The notes under the pieces are model-generated. The model searched no databases. It was not told where the DNA came from and saw only the letters and a program-made list of their open reading frames with translations. The position numbers were made by a program, and so were the translations under genes. This document shows positions 1 through 6,046 of a stretch of 6,089 bases of DNA, one piece after another; position 1 is the first letter of the stretch, and each line of letters begins with the position of its first letter. Location of the stretch: NCBI GenBank assembly GCA_025356715.1, contig JANXRU010000302.1, positions 1 to 6,089 on the forward strand, in the 5' to 3' direction. The DNA is from Bacteroidota bacterium. Its GTDB lineage: Bacteria; Bacteroidota; Bacteroidia; B-17B0; B-17BO.

Positions 1-28
1 CCCCTTCGGGGAGGTTAGGTGGGGCCGT
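1..28. repeat. GC-rich patch with a small hairpin, cut by the window edge
   Basis: The first 28 bases are much richer in G+C than the rest of this AT-rich window. Bases 2-4 and 9-11 can pair around a TTCG loop closed by C4-G9, which would be a stable UUCG-type tetraloop in RNA. The element is cut at the left edge, so its full arm length, its orientation and whether it ends an upstream gene cannot be judged. GC-rich intergenic patches of this kind occur in other Bacteroidota genomes as far as I remember; that is recall, not something shown here. Confidence 0.3.
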
Positions 29-43
29 TACAGTTCTTTTTTG

Positions 44-92
44 AGATTGCTTCACTCCTATGTCGTTCGCATCCGATAGCTATCGGATGACG
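44..92. repeat. Half copy of a dispersed repeat, interrupted by a palindrome
   Basis: This stretch matches the right arm of the inverted repeat at 487-520. If 15 bases containing most of the palindrome at 71-88 are removed, the remaining 34 bases align end to end with 487-520 at 31 of 34 positions, the differences being three transitions. No matching left arm is present between 1 and 43, so this is a half copy. The shared core, AGATTGCTT followed by GTCGTTCGCA and ATGACG, resembles a dispersed intergenic repeat I recall from many Bacteroidota genomes. Confidence 0.7.
71..88. repeat. 18-bp perfect palindrome
   Basis: ATCCGATAGCTATCGGAT reads identically on both strands with no loop. It sits inside the half repeat at 44-92 and accounts for the 15 extra bases there relative to the copy at 487-520. 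A perfect palindrome without a spacer could be a protein-binding site, a restriction or methylation target, or a short iterated palindrome that spreads within the genome. The sequence alone does not decide among these. Confidence 0.75.
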
Positions 93-243
93 AAAAAGAT
101 AAAGTATAAGTAACGGTTAAATTTCACATGAGTGTATGGCCGTCAACTCCGAAGGCAATCATTTGCACCATTGAAAAATAATAAAAAACGAATCTTAAAA
201 ATTAAAAGAGATGGTGGCGCATATTTTTGACTTGACTTTTTTG

Positions 244-271
244 TTTCTTTTTTCGTTAAGGAAAAAAGAAA
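244..271. repeat. Polypyrimidine/polypurine inverted repeat
   Basis: TTTCTTTTTTC at 244-254 and GAAAAAAGAAA at 261-271 are exact reverse complements, an 11-bp stem around a 6-base loop (GTTAAG). A few further pairs are possible outside a single G-G mismatch. The stem is mostly A-T, so it would be a weak terminator at best. It may equally be a by-product of low-complexity sequence. No gene end lies directly next to it. Confidence 0.5.
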
Positions 272-287
272 GAAAGAAATTTAAGCA

Positions 288-353
288 GTCTTGAATTTTG
301 GCTGCCCACTTACTCGCTCAATTGTATACCATACAATTGCCGTGTTTCAAGAC
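288..353. repeat. Nested inverted repeat
   Basis: The outer arms GTCTTGAA (288-295) and TTCAAGAC (346-353) are exact 8-bp reverse complements. Inside them lies a second perfect hairpin, CAATTGTAT (319-327) and ATACAATTG (331-339), with a 3-base ACC loop. The outer region also pairs imperfectly next to the arms (GGC near 300-302 with GCC at 339-341). No coding function is evident. The two-level structure suggests a repeat unit rather than chance, but a single copy cannot prove that. Confidence 0.5.
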
Positions 354-437
354 AAAGAAGAACATAAAACATTTTGTCTCCAAAAGTTTAAAAGAAAAGT
401 AGTAAATAAAAAAGGATTTATTACATTGATGAGATAA

Positions 438-520
438 CGTCATTGCGAGGAGCTATTTCAGCGACGAAGCAATCTAGTGCTTTTTAAGATTGCTTTACCC
501 CTACGTCGTTCGCAATGACG
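438..520. repeat. Dispersed imperfect inverted repeat (long hairpin)
   Basis: The outer arms CGTCATTGCGA (438-448) and TCGCAATGACG (510-520) pair perfectly over 11 bp. The inner arms AAGCAATCT (467-475) and AGATTGCTT (487-495) pair perfectly over 9 bp. Unequal internal loops of 18 and 14 bases lie between them, and the apical loop is 476-486. The right arm recurs at 44-92. The element ends about 30 bases beyond the stop codon of the minus-strand phospholipase gene, so its transcript would run into the hairpin, which could stabilise the 3' end or assist termination. No T-run characteristic of an intrinsic terminator follows on the minus strand. Confidence 0.75.
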
Positions 521-549
521 AAAATGATATTTATGCGTACTTGGCTGTA

Positions 550-2865
550 TTAATCAATTGATTTTTTATTATAAATCGTATATCCAATATGGAAGAAAAA
601 CGAAAAGTTATTTTCGGTTTTGTCATAGTAGTTTACGCCAATACTTAAAGGGCCAATTGGGGAATGATAAACAAAAGCTCCCATTCCTAAAAAGTGATTG
701 TATAAAAATGGAGTAGAGTAGGTTGCTTTTCCATCACTTGTTTTTAGGATAGAATAAATTGGCTGATAAAAATAACCTTCGAAACGTAAATCGAAATTTT
801 TGTAGGGCGTAGCAATTGCTTTTAGCCCACCAGCTAAGTATTGATGAGCTCTGTAATCATCAACAAATAAAGTTTGACTTTCTGGTATTGGATTAAACGA
901 TGGAGCAGATAAAATGGTTGCTTTGTAATTTCTAAAAAAATCTTGCGAAGAATATACTCCTTCGGCAAAAACGCCAATCTTAAAATATTTGATTGGTTTT
1001 ATGTACTTGTCAATTGATAGTTTAATATTAAACCAATTATGCGCAGGGTTGTTAAGAATATTTACTGAATCAGATGATGTAGATCCAGGATAGTAACTTT
1101 CTAAACCAGACAATGCTTTTATTCTAAATAATAAGTTTGTGCCTTCAGTAGCATACTGTTTTTTATTTAGAGTATTAATTTGATAAGCAAATTGAGCATA
1201 AGAAAAATCAAAAACACTGACATCACTGGTGTCTAAACGTGTAAAATTATCTGTTTGATAATACCTGTTTTTCCATTCGCTCATTCCGCCAGAAAGCACA
1301 ATTTTACCAATGTTCCCAATAGGAGCGCCAACATTGAGTTCTCCAAATAAATCTTCTTGAATTAAATAAGATGGTTTTTCGAAATTATAAAATAAGGCAC
1401 TGCTTTTATAATAATCCCAGCGAGATATAGTAAAAGCAGGCTCAATATAAAAAGGCATTTTAGTTGGAAAATCAAAGCGTAATTTAATCAAAGAGCTTGA
1501 ATTTAATTTACCTAAATACCCATTAGCATAGATGGAAAAGCCTATTTTTCCTACATGATTATACTGTATTCCTAGAAAAAAATTACTAATAGGCCTATTA
1601 GATAAGTTACCTCCAATATCAAAAAATAATTGCTTTTCTTTTTTTGTATTAAGTGTTAACGTGTATTTACCTGTAATTGTGTCTAAAGTTGTTATTGGAT
1701 AAGCCGACTTTATTTTATTATCAGACATCATTCTGAAATACTGTTTTTTTAATTGCTTTAATGTAAAGGTTTGCCTTCTTTTTGTAAGGGTTTTCCAAAT
1801 AAATTCTTGCATATTTTTAGTGCCTCCATTTACAATTACTTTGTCGTAAACAATTTTAGAAACAAGGGATTTTTCTTTAAATGACTGCCTTTTATCTTGC
1901 AATTTAATTGGATTTTCATAGTTTAAAATATGAGCTTTTATTTGTGGCATTTGACGAATTGTTGCTACATATCCACTATCAATAAGTCTTTGTGCGTTTT
2001 CAAAATTAAAAATATTAACATCAGCCCACGGTTGAATAACGATTCCATTTTCGCAAACAGGGTTGAAATTACTTTTTGACATTAACATGTTGCGTAATTG
2101 TAAAAACAAATCGTCTTCATTTGGTGTAGCCGAATTTTCACTCACAGAACTGCCAATTATAAAGTCAGGATATAATTCTTCATACATCACATTTGATGGG
2201 AAATTATTATACAATCCTCCATCAAATAACAAAGTACTATCAATACTAATCGGCCTTATATAAAATGGATAACTCATAGATGCCCTTATAGCGGATGGTA
2301 GATCTCCTTTTCTAAAGATAACGCTTTTCTTTTTTTCAATATCCGAAGCAACACATCTAAACGGAATCATTAAACTATCAAAGTTGTATTTCGATGTAGA
2401 ATTGGCTCCAGCAAATGTTTCCATTAAAAAATAATCAATCGGAACAGAATTCAATAAATTGGTAGGTAAGTTGGTTAAAAATGGGTTAGAAATTGAAAGT
2501 TTAAGCATAATCCATGATGCGTAATCATCTCGTTTATGTAAATAGTATCCAAGTTTTGGAGACATTTCTCCTTTTGTGAGTTTTAAAAAGTCTTGATTTT
2601 TAACTATTTGTTCAATTTCATTTGGAGAATACCCTGACACATATAATCCGCCAATAATGCTACCGATAGATGTACCAGAAATGCAATGAATGGGTATGTT
2701 ATTTTCTTCCAAGGCCTTTAATACACCTATATGTGCTAACCCGCTTGCGCCACCGCCACTTAAAACTACCCCTACCTTTTGCGCACTCAAAATAGGACTT
2801 ATTAAAAGCAAAATACCAAGAGTAAGGCTTTTTAGCGAATTTGATATGGATTGGGTAGGATGCAA
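550..2865 (-). CDS. Patatin-like phospholipase with POTRA-like linker and outer-membrane beta-barrel
   Basis: This 771-residue protein is probably an outer-membrane lipid acyl hydrolase of the RssA/PlpD type. A signal peptide is visible at residues 1-28 (hydrophobic stretch 14-26, likely cleavage after Ala28). The patatin domain follows at about 30-230: oxyanion-hole loop GGGASG (37-42), nucleophile elbow GTSIG with Ser66, and the DGG motif with Asp215, so the Ser-Asp dyad is intact. Residues about 338-410 look POTRA-like (VIVNGG start). From about 411 to the end, alternating aromatic strands form a BamA/surface-antigen type barrel. The length is normal for Bacteroidota versions of this fusion. 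The start is TTG: an in-frame TAA lies 12 bases upstream, the first in-frame ATG is codon 101, and only the TTG start gives a complete signal peptide. It is transcribed alone, divergently from the permease. The exact lipid substrate cannot be read from sequence. Confidence 0.9.
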   Translation of the reverse strand: MHPTQSISNSLKSLTLGILLLISPILSAQKVGVVLSGGGASGLAHIGVLKALEENNIPIHCISGTSIGSIIGGLYVSGYSPNEIEQIVKNQDFLKLTKGEMSPKLGYYLHKRDDYASWIMLKLSISNPFLTNLPTNLLNSVPIDYFLMETFAGANSTSKYNFDSLMIPFRCVASDIEKKKSVIFRKGDLPSAIRASMSYPFYIRPISIDSTLLFDGGLYNNFPSNVMYEELYPDFIIGSSVSENSATPNEDDLFLQLRNMLMSKSNFNPVCENGIVIQPWADVNIFNFENAQRLIDSGYVATIRQMPQIKAHILNYENPIKLQDKRQSFKEKSLVSKIVYDKVIVNGGTKNMQEFIWKTLTKRRQTFTLKQLKKQYFRMMSDNKIKSAYPITTLDTITGKYTLTLNTKKEKQLFFDIGGNLSNRPISNFFLGIQYNHVGKIGFSIYANGYLGKLNSSSLIKLRFDFPTKMPFYIEPAFTISRWDYYKSSALFYNFEKPSYLIQEDLFGELNVGAPIGNIGKIVLSGGMSEWKNRYYQTDNFTRLDTSDVSVFDFSYAQFAYQINTLNKKQYATEGTNLLFRIKALSGLESYYPGSTSSDSVNILNNPAHNWFNIKLSIDKYIKPIKYFKIGVFAEGVYSSQDFFRNYKATILSAPSFNPIPESQTLFVDDYRAHQYLAGGLKAIATPYKNFDLRFEGYFYQPIYSILKTSDGKATYSTPFLYNHFLGMGAFVYHSPIGPLSIGVNYYDKTENNFSFFFHIGYTIYNKKSID

Positions 2866-2872
2866 ATCAAAA

Positions 2873-2880
2873 CAAATTTA
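2873..2880 (-). promoter_or_regulatory. Possible -7 promoter box (TAnnTTTG) of the phospholipase gene
   Basis: On the minus strand this reads TAAATTTG, a perfect match to the Bacteroidota -7 element. It ends only 7 bases before the TTG start codon, so transcription would begin at or very near the start codon and the mRNA could be leaderless. I see no convincing TTG-type -33 element at the expected spacing of about 20 bases. In AT-rich DNA such a match can arise by chance. Confidence 0.3.
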
Positions 2881-2978
2881 CCTAAATAATGTACAAATTA
2901 AACTATTGATTTTCGCTAAAAATGTTTTAAATACTGAATTATTTTGTTTACTTAGCGCATTAAAGATTACCTAATCTA

Positions 2979-4055
2979 GTGATAAAATACATTACAATAA
3001 AAATATTCTATGGATTCCTCGTTTTATACGGTGTAATTACTGTTATATTCTTTTTATTTAATGTATTACCAGGCGATCCAGCAACAATTATGCTTGGGCA
3101 AAGAGCTAATAAAGATGCTATTGATGCTATTCATAAAGATTTAGGTACGGATAAACCTATTATTGAGCAATATGCTAGGTATTTAAATGATTTATCACCC
3201 ATTTCTATTCATAATAATAAAAACATGGACAGTCATTGGTATCTTAGCATTGATAAATATTCTTGGCAACCCTTATTTACAGTTGGCTCAGATAAGTCAG
3301 TTGTTTTGAAATTCCCTTACTTACGTCGATCTTATATAACTAAAAGACGTGTGTCTGATATCATTACTGAAACTTTGCCTGAAACAGCTGTTTTAGCATT
3401 CACCTCTATTGTTATTGCTTCGGTTATTGGAATATTTTTGGGTATAATTAGTGCGATTAAGCAAAATAGCATTTATGATAGAATGTCTCTTGTTCTTGCC
3501 GTTCTTGGTATGGCGGCTCCTTCGTTTTTTGTAGGATTAATTATTGCTTGGTTATTTGGTTATGTATTAAAAGATTACACCGGATTATCGCCAACAGGTA
3601 GTTTATACGACATTGATGTATGGGATGGCGAAAAATTAAAATTGAAGAATTTAATCCTACCTTCTATAACACTTGGTATTAGACCCTTAGCCATTGTTGT
3701 TCAATTGATGCGAAGTTCTTTATTAGATGTAATGAGCCAAGATTATATTAGAACTGCTAAAGCAAAAGGCTTATCTATGACCAGCGTGATTATTAAACAC
3801 GCTCTTAAAAATGCCTTAAACCCAGTTGTAACTGCTATTTCTGGTTGGTTTGCAGCTTTAATGGCAGGCGCTGTTTTTGTTGAATATATTTTTAGTTGGA
3901 AAGGTATTGGTTATGAAGTTTTTGAGGCTTTAACAAAAAATGATTTACCAGTTGTAATGGGAGCAACTATTATTTTTGCAACCATTTTTGTGATTACTAA
4001 TATTTTTGTGGACATCGCATATGGGGTTTTAGATCCACGTGTGAGAATAAAATAA
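2979..4055 (+). CDS. dppB: ABC transporter permease, oligopeptide/dipeptide type (DppB/OppB family)
   Basis: This 358-residue inner-membrane protein would form half of the channel of a peptide (or nickel/opine-type) ABC importer. TM1 (about 8-30) is followed by the family motif LPGDPA (30-35). A long periplasmic segment follows (about 36-125). Further hydrophobic segments lie near 135-160, 170-197, 225-245, 283-303 and 325-350. The cytoplasmic EAA loop that contacts the ATPase is seen at 256-282 (YIRTAKAKGLS, then HALKNALNP). The C-terminus ends in the typical LDPRVR. The start is GTG, the first usable codon after an in-frame TAA at 2961, and it gives the N-terminus usual for the family. The gene overlaps tpiA by one base (TAATG), which suggests translational coupling. 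The partner permease, binding protein and ATPases are absent from the window. The symbol is assigned by family; the substrate is inferred. Confidence 0.9.
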   Translation: MIKYITIKIFYGFLVLYGVITVIFFLFNVLPGDPATIMLGQRANKDAIDAIHKDLGTDKPIIEQYARYLNDLSPISIHNNKNMDSHWYLSIDKYSWQPLFTVGSDKSVVLKFPYLRRSYITKRRVSDIITETLPETAVLAFTSIVIASVIGIFLGIISAIKQNSIYDRMSLVLAVLGMAAPSFFVGLIIAWLFGYVLKDYTGLSPTGSLYDIDVWDGEKLKLKNLILPSITLGIRPLAIVVQLMRSSLLDVMSQDYIRTAKAKGLSMTSVIIKHALKNALNPVVTAISGWFAALMAGAVFVEYIFSWKGIGYEVFEALTKNDLPVVMGATIIFATIFVITNIFVDIAYGVLDPRVRIK

Positions 4056-4813
4056 TGAGTAGACAAAAAATAGTTGCTGGTAACTGGAAAATGAACAATT
4101 CGCTCTCAGAGGCTATGTTTTTAATTGACGGTATTTTAAGTAAAGTCAGTTTATCCAATAACGTTACTAAAGTAATAATTCCACCTTTCCCTTATTTAAT
4201 GAGCATCTCCAGTAAGTTAGAGGAAAAAGATTCATTTTTTTTAGGCGCACAAAATTGTCATACATCTTCATGTGGTTCATTTACTGGCGAAGTAAGTGCA
4301 AACATGTTGTCTTCTGTTGGTTGTAATTATGTATTAGTAGGGCATAGCGAACGCCGTTTGTATTTTAAAGAAACAGAATCTGATTTTGTTTTAAAATCAA
4401 AGGAAGCATTATCTAATCATATTAAACCAATTTATTGCATTGGAGAAACATTAATTGAGCGTAAATCTAACACTCATTTTGAGGTCGTATCAGATCAATT
4501 AAAAAACTGTTTAAAAGAATTTACAGAATCTGATTTTAGTAAATTTGTAATAGCCTACGAGCCAGTTTGGGCTATTGGAACTGGCGAAACAGCGTCTCCA
4601 GAACAAGCTCAGGAAATGCACGCTTACATTAGAACAGTTATTTCTTCAATCTATTCCGAATCTATTGCTAGTCAAACTTCTATATTATACGGTGGAAGTT
4701 GCAATGCACAAAATGCTCAAGAATTATTTGCTTGTAAGGATGTTGATGGTGGCTTAATTGGAGGCGCATCATTAAAAGCAGATGATTTTTGTAAAATCAT
4801 AGATTCTTTTTAA
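4055..4813 (+). CDS. tpiA: Triosephosphate isomerase
   Basis: This enzyme interconverts dihydroxyacetone phosphate and glyceraldehyde 3-phosphate in glycolysis and gluconeogenesis, in the cytoplasm. At 252 residues it has the normal length of a TIM barrel. All key sites are visible: Asn10 and Lys12 in AGNWKMN, the electrophile His97 in GHSERR, the catalytic base Glu169 in AYEPVWAIGTG (167-177, including flexible loop 6), and the phosphate-binding YGGS (212-215) and GGAS (236-239). The ATG overlaps the stop of the upstream permease by one base. prmA follows after 17 bases, so tpiA is the middle gene of a likely three-gene transcript. A Cys follows YGGS where many homologues have Val, probably a neutral change. 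The identification is firm. Confidence 0.98.
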   Translation: MSRQKIVAGNWKMNNSLSEAMFLIDGILSKVSLSNNVTKVIIPPFPYLMSISSKLEEKDSFFLGAQNCHTSSCGSFTGEVSANMLSSVGCNYVLVGHSERRLYFKETESDFVLKSKEALSNHIKPIYCIGETLIERKSNTHFEVVSDQLKNCLKEFTESDFSKFVIAYEPVWAIGTGETASPEQAQEMHAYIRTVISSIYSESIASQTSILYGGSCNAQNAQELFACKDVDGGLIGGASLKADDFCKIIDSF

Positions 4814-4830
4814 TATCTAATTTTTTTTTA

Positions 4831-5655
4831 ATGAACTATATACAATACACCTTCACGGTTAATCCACCAGAACCGGGTTCTGATATTTTAATTGCCATGT
4901 TAGCGGAATTAGAATTCGAAAGTTTTTCTGTTACGGATAATGGCTTTGAAGCATACGTTCAGTCTTCGCTTGAAGATGAAGTTTTGGTTAAAGAAATTGC
5001 GTTTGATGATTTTTCTTTTTCTTACATTAGAAAAGAAATTCCAAAAGTTAATTGGAATGAAGAGTGGGAAAAAAACTTTAACCCCGTGTTTGTGGATGAT
5101 TTAGTGTGCATTAGAGCGCATTTTCATCCTAAAGTTGAAACCATAAAGCATGATATTGTGATTACGCCTAAAATGAGTTTTGGTACAGGGCATCACGATA
5201 CAACATGGTTGGTAAGTAAAACGATGTTTGAGTTAGATTTTACTAATACCTCTGTTTTAGATATGGGCTGTGGCACTGGTATTTTGGCCATTTTAGCGAA
5301 ACAATTAGGTGCCAAAAATGTATTAGGAATTGATATTGACGAATGGAGTATTGAAAATTCTGTTGAAAATGCGGGTATCAACAACGCCAATGACATTGTT
5401 TTTGAAAAAGGTGATGCTTCTTTATTGCCAACGAATCCTACGTTTGATGTGATATTAGCTAATATTAATAAAAATGTTCTTAAAAAAGACATGCCTGCTT
5501 ATTTTAAGTGCTTAACTACATGTGGCTATTTATTATTAAGTGGTTTTTTCACGATTGATGTGGAAGAGCTTACGCAATTAGCTACATCTACTGGTTTTAC
5601 AAGTGTTAGTCAGTATAGTAAAAATGAATGGGCGGTTATTAAATTGAAGAAATAA
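4831..5655 (+). CDS. prmA: Ribosomal protein L11 methyltransferase
   Basis: PrmA transfers methyl groups from S-adenosylmethionine to amino groups of ribosomal protein L11. The 274-residue product has a short N-terminal substrate-recognition domain (about 1-65), then a linker with NWNEEWEKNF (74-83) and the PrmA signature ITPKMSFGTGHHDTT (111-125). The Rossmann-type methyltransferase core follows: SAM motif I VLDMGCGTGIL (142-152), the acidic end of strand 2 GIDID (166-170), and DVILANINKNVL (206-217), equivalent to the catalytic-region motif of PrmA. The protein is slightly shorter than the proteobacterial enzyme, as is usual for Bacteroidota. The 17-base gap from tpiA contains a run of nine T and no Shine-Dalgarno sequence. 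clpS, which I recall following prmA in many flavobacteria, is not found downstream here. Confidence 0.95.
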   Translation: MNYIQYTFTVNPPEPGSDILIAMLAELEFESFSVTDNGFEAYVQSSLEDEVLVKEIAFDDFSFSYIRKEIPKVNWNEEWEKNFNPVFVDDLVCIRAHFHPKVETIKHDIVITPKMSFGTGHHDTTWLVSKTMFELDFTNTSVLDMGCGTGILAILAKQLGAKNVLGIDIDEWSIENSVENAGINNANDIVFEKGDASLLPTNPTFDVILANINKNVLKKDMPAYFKCLTTCGYLLLSGFFTIDVEELTQLATSTGFTSVSQYSKNEWAVIKLKK

Positions 5656-5753
5656 ATTATAGCTACTAAAAAACGTTCAGTAATATTTTATAAATTGTCT
5701 TCTTTTATTTTACTCACCATTTTAAAATCAATTAAGTACTTAAAACATTCATA

Positions 5754-5969
5754 GTGACTGATAATACAAATAACAATAAAATTTATCATAAATTAATTAT
5801 TCTTAATAGTTCTCAAGTAATAATGACCTTTCTTTCTGGGTTACTTTTTTGCTCGTTAATTTATGATAATGGTTTTCAACTTTATTTAGTTTTTTTAGTG
5901 ATACCAATAATGACATTGATACAGTTTTATAAAATTTATTTAGTATTTAAATCACTACTAACCGACTAA
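5754..5969 (+). CDS. Small two-helix membrane protein of unknown function
   Basis: I do not recognise this 71-residue protein. A polar, Asn-rich N-terminus (residues 2-13) is followed by two hydrophobic segments, about 22-37 and 43-65, joined by a short turn (DNGF, 38-41). The C-terminus is short and ends TD. The architecture is that of a hairpin inner-membrane protein. The GTG start is the first usable codon after an in-frame TAA at 5733; an internal ATG at codon 24 (5823) would remove the polar leader and is the alternative start. No Shine-Dalgarno sequence or clear promoter precedes it. It lies 98 bases after prmA on the same strand. Its stop codon is 9 bases before a strong intrinsic terminator, which supports a real transcribed gene end here. 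It could be the last member of the prmA transcript or its own unit. Confidence 0.5.
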   Translation: MTDNTNNNKIYHKLIILNSSQVIMTFLSGLLFCSLIYDNGFQLYLVFLVIPIMTLIQFYKIYLVFKSLLTD

Positions 5970-5978
5970 ATTTTAACT

Positions 5979-6006
5979 AAAAGGGTAACTTTCGTTACCC
6001 TTTTTT
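5979..6006 (+). terminator. Rho-independent terminator
   Basis: AAAAGGGTAAC (5979-5989) and GTTACCCTTTT (5994-6004) form a perfect 11-bp stem around a TTTC loop, and six T (6001-6006) follow the GC core. This is a canonical intrinsic terminator for plus-strand transcription, 9 bases after the stop of the small membrane protein gene. The four A on the left side give only a weak T-run for the opposite direction. It also separates the upstream transcript from the gene starting at 6047. Confidence 0.9.
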
Positions 6007-6013
6007 GATAATG

Positions 6014-6021
6014 TATATTTG
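6014..6021 (+). promoter_or_regulatory. Probable -7 promoter box (TAnnTTTG) of the right-edge gene
   Basis: TATATTTG matches the Bacteroidota -7 consensus exactly. Transcription would start near 6026-6028, leaving a leader of about 20 bases before the ATG at 6047. At the expected spacing of 20 bases upstream, the sequence is TTTC (5990-5993) rather than TTTG, a one-base mismatch, and it falls in the loop of the preceding terminator. The position between a terminator and a start codon supports a genuine promoter. Confidence 0.45.
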
Positions 6022-6046
6022 TGTTTACGAAGACTCAAAAAACATT

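Noticed and set aside
37..42. Residues 37-42 of the phospholipase (protein positions), GGGASG instead of the more common GGG[RK]G-type oxyanion loop, as a possible inactive enzyme
   Set aside because: The loop glycines are kept, the Ser66 elbow and Asp215 are intact, and Ser at this place is, as far as I recall, frequent in Bacteroidota members, so there is no reason to call it inactive.
285..437. Short open frame on the plus strand in the repeat region (TTG at 291, stop at 435-437, about 48 codons)
   Set aside because: It has no good start codon, runs straight through the nested inverted repeat, and its peptide has no recognisable domain. It is more likely repeat sequence that happens to be open.
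2063..2263. Plus-strand open frame of 66 codons
   Set aside because: It lies wholly within the phospholipase gene on the opposite strand, and the strand carrying the patatin motifs is clearly the coding one.
2939..2946. TTATTTTG as a possible -7 box for the permease operon
   Set aside because: It misses the TAnnTTTG consensus at the second base and has no -33 partner at a suitable distance. I see no clear promoter for this operon, though one must exist nearby or upstream.
2690..2974. Plus-strand open frame of 94 codons overlapping the start of the phospholipase and the divergent intergenic region
   Set aside because: Most of it is antisense to the signal peptide and the conserved GGGASG/GTSIG region, and the peptide is not recognisable.
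4575..4757. Plus-strand open frame of 60 codons within tpiA
   Set aside because: It overlaps the conserved loop 6 and phosphate-binding region of tpiA in another frame.
5193..5492. Minus-strand open frame of 99 codons
   Set aside because: It is the antisense shadow of the prmA methyltransferase core.
5732..5743. TTAAGTACTTAA palindrome upstream of the small membrane protein gene
   Set aside because: A 12-bp palindrome made almost only of A and T is expected by chance in such AT-rich DNA, and it has no T-run or second copy in the window to suggest a terminator or operator.
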